Shown here: positions 16,486 through 24,820 of the stretch, piece by piece | Layout: each line of letters begins with the position of its first letter | Position numbering within the stretch: position 1 is the first letter of the stretch | Assembly (NCBI GenBank): GCA_022652655.1 | Contig: JALCRQ010000001.1 | Span: 1-64,000, forward strand | DNA: 64,000 nt | Source: Oscillibacter sp. | GTDB taxonomy: Bacteria > Bacillota > Clostridia > Oscillospirales > Oscillospiraceae | Direction: 5' to 3' | Notes under the pieces: generated by a model | Database searches by the model: none | What the model saw: only the letters and a program-made list of their open reading frames with translations | Told to the model about the DNA's origin: nothing | Translations under genes and position numbers: made by a program

Positions 16486-17256
16486 ATGCACGAACTACCC
16501 AAACAGTATCACATCCGCTGCGCACCCGGCGACGTGGGGCGCTACTGCATTCTGCCGGGGGATCCCGGCCGTGTTCCGGCCATCGCGGCGCTTTTCGACG
16601 AGGCGCATCCCGTGGCCTGCAATCGGGAGTTTACCACCTGGACCGGCACACTGCTGGGCGAGAAGGTCAGCGTCTGCTCCACCGGGATCGGCGGCCCCTC
16701 GGCCGCCATCGCGCTGGAGGAGCTGGTGCGGTGCGGGGCGGACACCTTCGTGCGCACCGGCACCTGCGGCGGCATCGATCTGAACGTCAAGGCGGGAGAT
16801 GTGGTGGTGGCCACCGGCGCCGTCCGCTACGAGCACACCAGCCTGGAATATGCGCCCATTGAGTTTCCGGCGGTGCCGGACTTCAAGGTGACGGCCTGCC
16901 TGACCCGGGCGGCGGAATCGCTGGGCTACCCCCTCCATACCGGCGTGGTCCAGTGCAAGGACAGCTTTTACGGCCAGCACGATCCGGAGAAGTCCCCGGT
17001 GTGGTATGAGCTGCGCAACAAGTGGGACTCCTGGAAACGCCTGGGCGTCAAGGCCAGCGAGATGGAGTCCGCCGCGCTGTTTGTGGCGTCGTCCGCCCTG
17101 GGGGTGCGCTGCGGCTCCTGCTTCCACGTGGTGTGGAATCAGGAACGGGAGGCCGCCGGTTTGGATCAGACCATGAGCGAGGACACCTCCGCCTCCGTGG
17201 CGGTGGCTGTGGAGGCGCTGCGGCTTCTCATCGCGGAGGATCGGAAAACGAGCTGA
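16486..17256 (+). CDS. udp: Uridine phosphorylase
   Basis: A 256-residue nucleoside phosphorylase of the NP-I family: uridine plus phosphate gives uracil plus ribose 1-phosphate. Diagnostic stretches are LPGDPGRV (phosphate site), [24 protein letters not shown] and [10 protein letters not shown], where Glu and Met contact ribose. Length is normal. The ATG at 16486 has GAGGTGA just upstream; the frame extends further 5' through the GC repeat without family similarity. It is followed by a terminator, so it is a separate unit from the PTS-like gene. Confidence 0.93.
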   Translation: MHELPKQYHIRCAPGDVGRYCILPGDPGRVPAIAALFDEAHPVACNREFTTWTGTLLGEKVSVCSTGIGGPSAAIALEELVRCGADTFVRTGTCGGIDLNVKAGDVVVATGAVRYEHTSLEYAPIEFPAVPDFKVTACLTRAAESLGYPLHTGVVQCKDSFYGQHDPEKSPVWYELRNKWDSWKRLGVKASEMESAALFVASSALGVRCGSCFHVVWNQEREAAGLDQTMSEDTSASVAVAVEALRLLIAEDRKTS

Positions 17257-17282
17257 GCGTCCCGGTATCCCAGCTGAAAATG

Positions 17283-17315
17283 AACTGCCCGCCGCATTTG
17301 CGGCGGGCAGTTTTT
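17283..17315 (+). terminator. Terminator of udp
   Basis: A 13-bp stem (17283-17295 with 17300-17312) and a TTTTT run follow the udp stop by 26 bases. The next 370 bases up to 17687 carry no gene, only AT-rich regulatory DNA. Confidence 0.9.
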
Positions 17316-17511
17316 GCGCCGCGGAGAGCGGGCTTTTTCGGGAAAATAGGGCAGACAAACGGACAAAGAAAGAATAAACGCAGAAATATGCCTGAAACCG
17401 CGGGGTAATTTTTCAATACGAAGGAATACCGCTATTTAGCAGACAATACAAAGTGCCGCCATACAATGCAGATGATTTGATGCAGTCAAATAAAGCAATA
17501 CAAAGAAGCTT

Positions 17512-17536
17512 AATTGTATGTATAATATATACAATT
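17512..17536. promoter_or_regulatory. Inverted-repeat operator candidate upstream of the EIIC-like gene
   Basis: A perfect dyad, AATTGTAT, then nine bases, then ATACAATT, lies in a very AT-rich stretch just before the promoter at 17542. CAATACAAA occurs twice more upstream, near 17446 and 17497. The GntR regulator encoded at 20313 is the natural candidate to bind it. Confidence 0.5.
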
Positions 17537-17541
17537 ATAAA

Positions 17542-17570
17542 TTGAAAAACAGTGGTAAATTATATAAAAT
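17542..17570 (+). promoter_or_regulatory. Upstream promoter of the EIIC-like operon
   Basis: TTGAAA (17542-17547) and TAAAAT (17565-17570), spacing 17. It lies six bases after the dyad at 17512-17536. Confidence 0.5.
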
Positions 17571-17607
17571 ATACAAATACGCCCCAAAACTTTGTCTGTT
17601 TTAAGAA

Positions 17608-17635
17608 TTGAAATGTATGGTGTATGCGCTATGAT
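17608..17635 (+). promoter_or_regulatory. Proximal promoter of the EIIC-like operon
   Basis: TTGAAA (17608-17613) and TATGAT (17630-17635), spacing 16, about 50 bases before the ATG at 17687. Confidence 0.55.
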
Positions 17636-17686
17636 AGAACCATCGGACGATCGTTCAAAACCGGCATACAGAAAAGGAGGGGAGTT

Positions 17687-19261
17687 ATGAAGCGCATTGC
17701 TATCATCGGCAGCAGCGGCGGAAATCTCTACATGCAGGGAGGAAACAATCCGCCTGCGCTGCTGGGCGAGATTTTCACACAGGCTGCGTCCGCGGGGATC
17801 GAAGTGGGGTTCGTGGAGTTTATCGGAGCCACCCGGACCATGGACGGAATTCCTCCCGATTCACCGGCAAAGCTGTACCTTTTGGACGGCAGCGGCGGTG
17901 TCTCGGCGGGAGAGCAGAAGGAACTGCAGGCGGTCAACGCAGACGCCAGAGCGGAGGATGCCAAGCTGGCGCAGATGATTCAGGAGGGCCGCATTGACGG
18001 ACTGATCCTGATGAGCTGCGATCCCACAGGCACCAATGAGGCCTCCATCAAGGCGGCGGCGGAGAAGAAGCTTCCCTGCGTGGGAACCGGGGGAGCCTCC
18101 ATGGCCAACACGCAGAAGCTGGGCGCCAATGTGGTGGCGGCTTCCGGCACAACCGGAACCACCAACCGAACCCGCGCGGTATCGTTTGTCTCATCCCTGG
18201 CCAAGGAGTGGAAGCTCAAATACCGCCCCGTTATCGGCAAGACCGCCGGCGGCGGCGTTGAGGCCAACGTCTGGAAGCGCATCAACTTCCGCGGCATTAT
18301 GATGGCGTCGCTGCCCGGCTTTATCGCCATGGCGCTGACGCTGGCCATCAGCAAGATCCCGGGTCTCGGCGGGCTGGAGGACGTGTTCAACGCCCTTATC
18401 GAGATTATTCCCGTCATCGTGGCGGCCATCGCGGCCAAGCAGATATCCGGACTGGACGAGGTGGGCATCGTGGCCGGCATTGTGGCCGGCTTCCTGGCCA
18501 AGGACGGCGGTTTGATCGGCGGCCTGGCCGCCGGCATCATCGCGGGCGTGCTCGCCTATTACATCATCATTCTGTGCTTCAAGTGGAAGGTTCCCGGCAC
18601 CACGGCCAACATCGCGGCCGGCGGCATCGGCGGCCTGGTAGCGGGCCTGGTGGGCAAATTCGCCCTGGCGCCGATAGCTCTGTTTCTGGGCAACGGCATC
18701 AACGATCTGATCTCCGCCGCTCTGAGCTACAACGCCGTTCTGGCCGGCGCCATTGCGGGACTGCTGATCTGGCCCGCCATCATCGGCGGCGTCTATCACG
18801 CGGCGATCCTGCCCATCGTGCTGCTGGAGATGGAGGCTGCGGGCTTCAGTTTCCTGGGCGCCATCGACATGACCGGCCTGGTGATGGTTTCCGCAGGCAT
18901 CACCTTGGCCAATGTGGTGTTCCCCCGGCAGAAGAGCGACGCGGCGGCGGCCCTTCCGGGCTTCCTCATCAACGTGTGCTTCGGCACCTTTGTGGAGGCG
19001 TCGTACCCATTCATGTTCTCCAGCAAACTGGTCTTCGGCTCGGCCCTGATTTCGGCCGGCGTCAGCGGCCTTTTTGTGGGCCTGTTCAACGTCAAGGGCA
19101 CCGCGTATGTGCCCGCCGTGATGGCCCCCTTCATGGCCAACCCCGGCAAGGGCTTCTTCTTCGCGCTGTGCATGCTGATCGCCATGGGCCTCGCCTTTGT
19201 GCTGACGGCCATTGCGAATAAGGTGGAATCCAGAAAAGCTCTGGCGAATGTGGAACACTGA
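17687..19261 (+). CDS. PTS EIIC-like sugar permease with a soluble N-terminal domain
   Basis: A 524-residue protein of two parts. Residues 1 to about 195 are soluble and alpha/beta-looking, starting KRIAIIGSSGGNLYMQGG and containing the Gly/Thr-rich stretch ASGTTGTTNRTRAVSF; I do not recognise this domain with confidence. From about residue 205 there are nine or ten membrane segments resembling a PTS EIIC, including IGGVYHAAILPIVLLEME, which aligns by eye with the substrate region of glucose/sucrose-superfamily EIIC. There is no EIIA or EIIB domain and none is encoded nearby. The ATG at 17687 is set by AAAAGGAGGGG. It is followed 56 bases later by a TIM-barrel gene, probably in one operon. 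Confidence 0.7.
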   Translation: MKRIAIIGSSGGNLYMQGGNNPPALLGEIFTQAASAGIEVGFVEFIGATRTMDGIPPDSPAKLYLLDGSGGVSAGEQKELQAVNADARAEDAKLAQMIQEGRIDGLILMSCDPTGTNEASIKAAAEKKLPCVGTGGASMANTQKLGANVVAASGTTGTTNRTRAVSFVSSLAKEWKLKYRPVIGKTAGGGVEANVWKRINFRGIMMASLPGFIAMALTLAISKIPGLGGLEDVFNALIEIIPVIVAAIAAKQISGLDEVGIVAGIVAGFLAKDGGLIGGLAAGIIAGVLAYYIIILCFKWKVPGTTANIAAGGIGGLVAGLVGKFALAPIALFLGNGINDLISAALSYNAVLAGAIAGLLIWPAIIGGVYHAAILPIVLLEMEAAGFSFLGAIDMTGLVMVSAGITLANVVFPRQKSDAAAALPGFLINVCFGTFVEASYPFMFSSKLVFGSALISAGVSGLFVGLFNVKGTAYVPAVMAPFMANPGKGFFFALCMLIAMGLAFVLTAIANKVESRKALANVEH

Positions 19262-19317
19262 GCGCCCGAAAGGGTCGGACGCGCATGAAATTTTGTGAAG
19301 AAAAGAGATTTTGAACC

Positions 19318-20157
19318 ATGATTTACAATGACATGAACAAGCGCATGCAGATGGCCCGCAAGAAGATTTACGACGCGCTGGAGCGCGGCGGCGGGTACAC
19401 CATCCTCTCCACCGGAATGACCGGCGACGACTCCCGGCTGGCCAAGGCCGTCACGGACGTGGGCGTCCGGATGATCGAGCCCAACCATCCCGCCGTGGCG
19501 CTGGCCCGGGGACACCGGGGCGTCACCGTCATGCACCAAGCCGAGCAGATCCGCTATGAGATCACCGTGGATCAGATGGCGGAGGTCACCCGGGGCGTGC
19601 GGGCGGTCTGCCCTCCCGATACCTACATCACCGTGGGCATCCCCGGCGGCTTCACCGAAGTGGTGCCCCTGCCGCTGAAAGAGGAGGATTTCGTCAAGAT
19701 GGCCATGGCCGGAGCCGACGGCCTGCACATCCATAAGTCCAGCCTGCGGGATCTGGAGGACGTGGTGACCATGGCCCACAAGTACGGCCTTCTGGTAGAC
19801 GCCTACATCGGCATGAGCACCGACCTCCACACCTTCGGCCTCACCGCGGACGACACCGAGTCCGTCCGCACCATCGCCCGGCAGATGGAGGAGACCGGCG
19901 CCGATATGATCGGCATGATGACCGGCATGAGCTACGAGGGCGTCGAGGCCGGCAAGATCCATCCCATCATCAAAGAGCGCCTGTGCGCCCTGGTGGAGAC
20001 AGTGAAGGTTCCCACCCTGGCTGAGGGCGGCATCAACATCACAAACTTCAAGGCATTTAAGGATACCAAGGTCAACATTCTGGTGATCGGCACCTCCATC
20101 GACAAGATGGTGGAGAAGGCCGCACAGCAGGCTGTTACCGATTTTATGAACATCTGA
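19318..20157 (+). CDS. TIM-barrel protein (HisA/NanE-like phosphosugar enzyme family, function unknown)
   Basis: A 279-residue soluble protein with repeated beta-strand/loop motifs of a phosphate-binding TIM barrel: YTILSTGMTGDD near the N-terminus, GADGLHIHKSSLRDLED mid-protein, VPTLAEGGI, and a C-terminal phosphate-binding VIGTSI. Relatives are sometimes labelled histidine biosynthesis protein, but the genes around it point to sugar metabolism. The ManNAc-6P epimerase NanE and 3-keto-gulonate-6P decarboxylase have comparable folds. The ATG at 19318 was chosen as the first start in frame after the 56-base gap. Its likely substrate is whatever the EIIC-like protein imports. Confidence 0.7.
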   Translation: MIYNDMNKRMQMARKKIYDALERGGGYTILSTGMTGDDSRLAKAVTDVGVRMIEPNHPAVALARGHRGVTVMHQAEQIRYEITVDQMAEVTRGVRAVCPPDTYITVGIPGGFTEVVPLPLKEEDFVKMAMAGADGLHIHKSSLRDLEDVVTMAHKYGLLVDAYIGMSTDLHTFGLTADDTESVRTIARQMEETGADMIGMMTGMSYEGVEAGKIHPIIKERLCALVETVKVPTLAEGGINITNFKAFKDTKVNILVIGTSIDKMVEKAAQQAVTDFMNI

Positions 20158-20175
20158 GCGGGTGCGCAGAAAAAG

Positions 20176-20211
20176 CGTGCCCCCGCGCCGGAGCGGCGCG
20201 GGGGCACGTTT
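20176..20211 (+). terminator. Terminator of the EIIC/TIM-barrel unit
   Basis: A perfect 15-bp GC-rich stem (20176-20190 with 20194-20208) with a 3-base loop but only a short TTT tail, so termination may be partial. Confidence 0.65.
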
Positions 20212-20238
20212 CCGATTGCCGGGGAAAACGGGGAGCGC

Positions 20239-20267
20239 TTGCAAAGAGGAGCCCTGTGTATTAAACT
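20239..20267 (+). promoter_or_regulatory. Promoter of the GntR-family gene
   Basis: TTGCAA (20239-20244) and TAAACT (20262-20267), spacing 17. Confidence 0.6.
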
Positions 20268-20312
20268 GAAGAAAATCGGGCGGCAGAATTTTTGACGATG
20301 GGGGTGCTTTTT

Positions 20313-21059
20313 GTGGGCGGAAAAAAAGAGGACTGCATCTATATGCGTATTTACAATGACCTGCGGGCGAGAATCACCGGCGGCGAGCTGCGGCAGGGGG
20401 AAAAACTGGCCACCGAGCTGGAGCTGCGGGAACAGTACGCCGTCAGCCGCGACACCGTCCGCAAGGCGCTGGCCCGTCTGGAGGCGGAGGGCTTTATCTC
20501 GCGCAAGCCCTCTGCGGGCACGTTTGTGACGGTGAAAAAGGCCAATTACGCGCCCATGCCCTTCCACGAGAGCTTTACCGAGCAGATGCACGTCCTGGGG
20601 AAGACGCCCTCCTCCGACATTCTCTCCATTGAGATCCTCTCCGAAACGGAGCGGGCAATCGCCGCCGCGCTGGAGCTGGAGCGGGGGGAAAAGCTGTACC
20701 GCATCTGCCGGCTGCGCCGGGCGGACGGGGAGCCGATGGCCTATGAGGTGGTGTATCTGCGGCAGAAATTCTGCCCCAATATCCATACCCGGATTTACGA
20801 CAACACCTCCCTCTACGAGCTGTACGAGACGGACTACCATCTGCACATGGGCATCATCGAGATGAATATCGAGGCCAAAAACGGCGACGCCCGCATCAAC
20901 AAAATTTTGGGGCTGAAGAATCCGGCGGCGCTGCTGACCATCACCTCCGTGATGCATCTGGAGGACGGAACGCCCCTCTATTACGTCATCAGCTACCATA
21001 TTGGGGAGAAGTACGTATTTAAAACAGTGCTGCCCCGGAAGGCCGGGTCCCGGAGCTGA
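20313..21059 (+). CDS. GntR-family (HutC/UTRA subfamily) transcriptional regulator
   Basis: About 248 residues. A winged-helix domain (LRQGEKLATELELREQYAVS, then RKALARLEAEGFI) leads to an effector-binding UTRA domain with YRICRLRRADGEP and a C-terminal strand-rich part. UTRA regulators bind phosphosugars or small acids, fitting control of the neighbouring EIIC/TIM-barrel operon. The start is a choice: GTG at 20313 has GGGGGTG six bases upstream and gives the usual short N-terminal tail. A TTG at 20292, an ATG at 20298 and an ATG at 20343 are alternatives. The dyad at 17512-17536 is its most likely operator. Confidence 0.9.
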   Translation: MGGKKEDCIYMRIYNDLRARITGGELRQGEKLATELELREQYAVSRDTVRKALARLEAEGFISRKPSAGTFVTVKKANYAPMPFHESFTEQMHVLGKTPSSDILSIEILSETERAIAAALELERGEKLYRICRLRRADGEPMAYEVVYLRQKFCPNIHTRIYDNTSLYELYETDYHLHMGIIEMNIEAKNGDARINKILGLKNPAALLTITSVMHLEDGTPLYYVISYHIGEKYVFKTVLPRKAGSRS

Positions 21060-21174
21060 GCGGCGCGGCGCCGGGCGCTTCCGGAAGGAGGACAGAACGG
21101 GGCCGCCGCAAAACCGATGCGGCGGCCCCTCCGGGTTTAAAAGAATTGTGCCGGGACGGCCGGAGCGGCGCGGA

Positions 21175-22002
21175 TTACCGCTTTTCGCTCCGGGCGTCGG
21201 TGAGGTGGACGTTGAGATGATCGTAGGTCATCTCGACTCCCGCGTCGGCAAAGGCGCCGCGGAGCTGTTCGCCCAGTGTGAAGTACACGTCCCAGTAGCG
21301 CTCCGCCGCGCACCAGCAGTAGACGGTGTAGGAGATGGCGCTGGAGCCGTACTCCGTCAGATAGACGGCGGGAGCGGGGTCGGTCAGGACGTCCGGCGTC
21401 CGGGACAGCGCCTGGAGACAGGCGCCGCGCACCGTTTCCGTGGGCGCGTCATAGGATGCGGAGAGCTTCCAGGCCACCCGCCGCCGGCCCAGGACGGTGT
21501 AGTTGGTCATTTTGGAATCCGACAGGGCCTTGTTGGGGATCATGACCACCAGACCGTCCGGCGTGACCAGCTTGGTGTGGTTGAGGGTGATCTCCTCCAC
21601 CGTGCCGGAGGTGCCGCCGGACTCAATGAAATCGCCGATGGCAAAGGGACGGGAGGAGAGAATCACCAGTCCTCCGGCCATGTTGCCCAGGATGTCCTCC
21701 GCCGCCAGGGTCAATCCCAGGGAGCCTACGCTCAGCAGCGCGATCAGGGACCTGGAGTCCACCCCCAGCTGATCGATGATGATGACCGCGGCAATGAGAT
21801 ACAGCAGCAGCTTGACGCCGGAGGCCAGATATTTCTGCACCCGGGCGTCCAGCTTGGATTTCTCCAGCATCCGGCGGAGCAGCCGCGCGGCGATGCGGAT
21901 GACCAGAAGGCAGACCAGCGCCGTGAGAACGGCGCTCAGCAGATCACCCCAGGTGATTTTGCCGATGCCGGTGGTTTTGGAGGCCAAATCGGAAAATGAC
22001 AT
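21175..22002 (-). CDS. Small-conductance mechanosensitive channel (MscS family)
   Basis: A 275-residue membrane protein. Three hydrophobic segments occupy about residues 18-105; the third is the Gly/Ala-rich pore helix, followed by LAAEDILGNMAGGLVILSSR, a close match to the MscS pore/beta junction. Next come the beta domain (GDFIESGGTSGTVEEI) and an alpha/beta C-terminal domain. It opens under membrane tension to release solutes after osmotic downshock. The ATG at 22002 has AAAGGAG upstream. Confidence 0.93.
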   Translation of the reverse strand: MSFSDLASKTTGIGKITWGDLLSAVLTALVCLLVIRIAARLLRRMLEKSKLDARVQKYLASGVKLLLYLIAAVIIIDQLGVDSRSLIALLSVGSLGLTLAAEDILGNMAGGLVILSSRPFAIGDFIESGGTSGTVEEITLNHTKLVTPDGLVVMIPNKALSDSKMTNYTVLGRRRVAWKLSASYDAPTETVRGACLQALSRTPDVLTDPAPAVYLTEYGSSAISYTVYCWCAAERYWDVYFTLGEQLRGAFADAGVEMTYDHLNVHLTDARSEKR

Positions 22003-22036
22003 GAAAACAGCTCCTTTCCGCAGATAAAACAGCTTT

Positions 22037-22065
22037 ATCATAGCGGAACGAACTGAAAATGTCAA
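22037..22065 (-). promoter_or_regulatory. Promoter of the mscS-family gene
   Basis: On the minus strand TTGACA (22060-22065) and TATGAT (22037-22042), spacing 17. Confidence 0.75.
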
Positions 22066-22209
22066 CGCGGTCCGGCGGCCCGGGCGCAGAGGGCGCGGGG
22101 CAGCCAAATCTCAGGGGAGTTTGTTAAATTTTCGCAAAGAAACGGGAAAAATGCTTCATCCTGCTCTGCTTCTTTCGTCCTTTTGTGAAAATGTTTGTGA
22201 AATTCACCG

Positions 22210-22238
22210 TTGACTGTCTGTGCAAAAATCGTTATGAT
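22210..22238 (+). promoter_or_regulatory. Promoter of the HPr gene
   Basis: TTGACT (22210-22215) and TATGAT (22233-22238), spacing 17, about 75 bases before the ATG. Between the two divergent promoters (22066-22209) I see nothing else. Confidence 0.72.
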
Positions 22239-22311
22239 AGTGACAGGAAGACAACTGGTTGTGCGAAACCTGCAGGAGTTGTAATACGCATGTGAAAAGG
22301 AGTGCTGTGAC

Positions 22312-22575
22312 ATGTATACTCAGGAGATCACCGTCAATAATGAGGTCGGTCTGCATGCTCGCCCCGCTACATTTTTTATTCAGAAAGCCAACGAGTTTAA
22401 AAGCGGGATCTGGGTGGAAAAGGAAGACCGCAGAGTCAACGCAAAGAGCCTGCTGGGCGTTTTGTCTCTGGGCATCGTAAAGGGTACCACGATCACGCTG
22501 ATCGCTGACGGCACCGACGAGAAGGAAGCTGTCGAAGCACTGACACAGCTGGTGAAGAATAATTTCGGCGAATAA
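22312..22575 (+). CDS. ptsH: Phosphocarrier protein HPr
   Basis: An 87-residue HPr. The phosphorylated His15 lies in GLHARPA and the regulatory Ser46 in NAKSLLGVLSLG, so both the EI-dependent and the HPr-kinase-dependent sites are present, and it can serve sugar uptake and carbon catabolite control. The His at 15 argues against Crh. EI, HPr kinase and EIIA genes are not nearby. The start follows AAAAGGAGTG. It is monocistronic, with its own promoter and terminator. Confidence 0.94.
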   Translation: MYTQEITVNNEVGLHARPATFFIQKANEFKSGIWVEKEDRRVNAKSLLGVLSLGIVKGTTITLIADGTDEKEAVEALTQLVKNNFGE

Positions 22576-22588
22576 AGGGCATTCCCGC

Positions 22589-22623
22589 AGACGGTTCCGC
22601 ATTGCGCGGGACCGTCTTTTTTG
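22589..22623 (+). terminator. Terminator of ptsH
   Basis: Stem GACGGT-CCGC with its complement, with one mismatch and a 5-base loop, followed by a run of six T. Confidence 0.85.
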
Positions 22624-22662
22624 TTATACTGGGGTCGCTGAAAAAAGAGGGGAGGGATCCGC

Positions 22663-24495
22663 GTGAACCGGGAGGAACTGCGGGAAAAAGCCAACGGTCT
22701 GCCGCTGGCCCCCGGCGTCTATCTGATGATGGACGCGGCGGGGAAGGTCATCTACGTGGGGAAGGCGAAGAAGCTCAAAAACCGCGTCAGTCAGTATTTT
22801 CAGGACAGCGCCTCCCACACGGAAAAGACCCGGGCCATGGTGGCCCAGGTGGATCACTTCGATACGATCTTCGTCACCAGCGAGTTCGAGGCGCTGATTC
22901 TGGAAAACTCCCTCATCAAGCGCCACATGCCCCGCTACAATATCCTCCTGAAGGATGACAAGGGCTACCCCTTTGTGCGGCTTTCCGCCGGGGAGTATCC
23001 CAGCTTTTCCATGGTCAGCCGCATCGCGGCGGACGGCGCCCGGTATTTCGGCCCCTTCGGAGGCCGGGCGGAGACCCGGGCGGCCGTGGACGCGGTGTGC
23101 GCCGCGCTGCATCTGCCCACCTGCCGCAGGCAGTTTCCCCGGGACGTGGGCAGGGACCGGCCGTGCCTCAACTACCACATGGGGCGGTGCGACGGGTTCT
23201 GCCGGCCGGAGATGAAATCCGAGGAGTACCGCCGCCGCATCGGCCAGGCCGCGGCACTGCTGGAGGGAAAGGGAAAACAGCTGCTCCGGGAGATCGGCGC
23301 GGAGATGGAGGCGGAGGCGGAGGCGCTGCATTTCGAGCAGGCCGCCGTGCTCCGGGACCGGATCGGCGCGCTGAGCGCCCTCTCCAAGCGCCAGACCGTC
23401 ATTGCCGGAATCTGCGCGGACACCGACGTGTGGGGCCTGCGGGAGGCCGGCGGAAAATACTGCTGCGCCGTGCTCCATGTGGAGGACGGGCAGCTCGCCG
23501 GACGGGAGACCCGGCTGCTGACCGCCCCGGGCGGCGAAACCGCGCCGGAGCTGCTGGCCGCCGTCACGGCCCAGTACTACCTGCCCCGGCCGCTGCTGCC
23601 CCGGGAGATCCTGCTGCCGGTGGATTCCGGCGACTGTGAGGAGCTCAGTGAGGCGCTGAGCCGCCGGGCGGGCCATCAGGTGCGCGTGCACGTGCCCCTG
23701 CGGGGGGAGAAGGCGGAGCTTTTGGACATGGCCCGCCGCAACGCGGGCGAGGAGGCGGAGCGGGCTGTCACCGTGGACGAGCGCGCCCGCCATACCCTGG
23801 AGGAGCTCCGCCGGATGACGGGGCTGCCGTCCCCGCCGGAGCGGCTGGAATCCTTCGACATCTCCAATACCGGCGCAGACGACATTGTGGCCTCCATGGT
23901 GGTCTATGTTGGCGGAAAACCGCTGAAGTCCGCCTACCGCCGGTTTAAAATCAAGAGCGTGGAGGGGCGCCCGGACGACTACGCCTCCATGCGGGAGACG
24001 CTCCGCCGGCGGCTCTCCCGGGCCGCTGAGGGGGATGAGAAATTTCTGCCCCTGCCCGACGCGTTTTTGATCGACGGCGGCGTTGCCCATGCCCAGGCGG
24101 CGCTGCACACGGCAGCGGAATTTAACTGCGCGGTGCCCATTTTTGGCATGGTCAAGGACGACCGCCACCGGACCCGGGCGCTGGTGACGCCGGAGGGGCG
24201 GGAGATCGGCATCTCCGCCAACCCCGCGGTGTTTGCCCTCATCGGCCGGATTCAGGAGGAGACCCACCGCTTTGCCGTGACCTACCACCGGGAGAGCCAC
24301 GCCAGGCGCGGCGTGCAATCGGTGTTGGACGGCATCCCCGGCGTGGGGCCCAAGCGGAGGGAGGAGCTGCGCCGGGCTTTCGGCAGCGTGAAAGCGATCC
24401 GTTCCGCCGGGGTGACGGAGCTGGCGGCGGTGGTGCCTAAGGTTACAGCAAACGCGATCTGGAACTATTTTCATTCCGGCAAAAACGACCGGTAA
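22663..24495 (+). CDS. uvrC: UvrABC system protein C
   Basis: A 610-residue excinuclease subunit. The N-terminal GIY-YIG nuclease (GVYLMMD...VIYVGKAK, residues about 18-36) makes the 3' cut. A UVR motif (about 205-235, EALHFEQAAVLRDRI) contacts UvrB. The C-terminal RNase H-like nuclease (ESFDISNTGADDIVASMVV, then DAFLIDGG) makes the 5' cut, and a helix-hairpin-helix (IPGVGPKRREEL) ends the protein. It works in nucleotide excision repair. The start is GTG at 22663. Confidence 0.97.
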   Translation: MNREELREKANGLPLAPGVYLMMDAAGKVIYVGKAKKLKNRVSQYFQDSASHTEKTRAMVAQVDHFDTIFVTSEFEALILENSLIKRHMPRYNILLKDDKGYPFVRLSAGEYPSFSMVSRIAADGARYFGPFGGRAETRAAVDAVCAALHLPTCRRQFPRDVGRDRPCLNYHMGRCDGFCRPEMKSEEYRRRIGQAAALLEGKGKQLLREIGAEMEAEAEALHFEQAAVLRDRIGALSALSKRQTVIAGICADTDVWGLREAGGKYCCAVLHVEDGQLAGRETRLLTAPGGETAPELLAAVTAQYYLPRPLLPREILLPVDSGDCEELSEALSRRAGHQVRVHVPLRGEKAELLDMARRNAGEEAERAVTVDERARHTLEELRRMTGLPSPPERLESFDISNTGADDIVASMVVYVGGKPLKSAYRRFKIKSVEGRPDDYASMRETLRRRLSRAAEGDEKFLPLPDAFLIDGGVAHAQAALHTAAEFNCAVPIFGMVKDDRHRTRALVTPEGREIGISANPAVFALIGRIQEETHRFAVTYHRESHARRGVQSVLDGIPGVGPKRREELRRAFGSVKAIRSAGVTELAAVVPKVTANAIWNYFHSGKNDR

Positions 24496-24504
24496 TAGGA
24501 CGGG

Positions 24505-24556
24505 ACCCCAGGAACCAAGCGGTTTTTCCGCGATTCCCGGGGTTTCGTCATTTTTT
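24505..24556 (+). terminator. Probable terminator of uvrC
   Basis: An interrupted stem (ACCCC/GGGGT, GGAA/TTCC, GCGG/CCGC) around a T loop, with a TTTCGTCATTTTTT tail. The imperfect stem makes this a moderate call. Confidence 0.6.
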
Positions 24557-24723
24557 ACAAAGAGGTGACAAAAAAGAGGAAAAGATTTACCCGTTCACCG
24601 TTCAATTAGGAAAAAAATAGAAAAAACCCATCAAGGGGTAGCACTTCTTTAAAAATGTCGGCGCTATATCTAGTGCCGCCGGGAAAACTATGCGATTTGT
24701 GAAAAACAACCGCCCGATTTTTG

Positions 24724-24752
24724 TTGAAATGGCACAACATTTAGAATATAAT
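24724..24752 (+). promoter_or_regulatory. Promoter of the ICMT/GH3/HD-GYP operon
   Basis: TTGAAA (24724-24729) and a perfect TATAAT (24747-24752), spacing 17. The rest of the 325-base gap after uvrC is AT-rich; apart from the terminator and the repeats below I see nothing in it. Confidence 0.78.
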
Positions 24753-24761
24753 GGGAACAAT

Positions 24762-24819
24762 GGTATACATAAGAGGTATACGTAATTAACGATCAGTCGT
24801 GCGGCAGGCGGAGGTATAC
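24762..24819 (+). repeat. Three copies of GGTATAC between promoter and first gene
   Basis: GGTATAC occurs at 24762-24768, 24775-24781 and 24813-24819, all in the same orientation. Each contains the palindrome GTATAC. The first two lie at the predicted transcription start; the third overlaps the ribosome site (GGAGG) directly before the ATG at 24821. They could be operator half-sites or leader RNA elements. Confidence 0.5.
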
Positions 24820-24820
24820 G

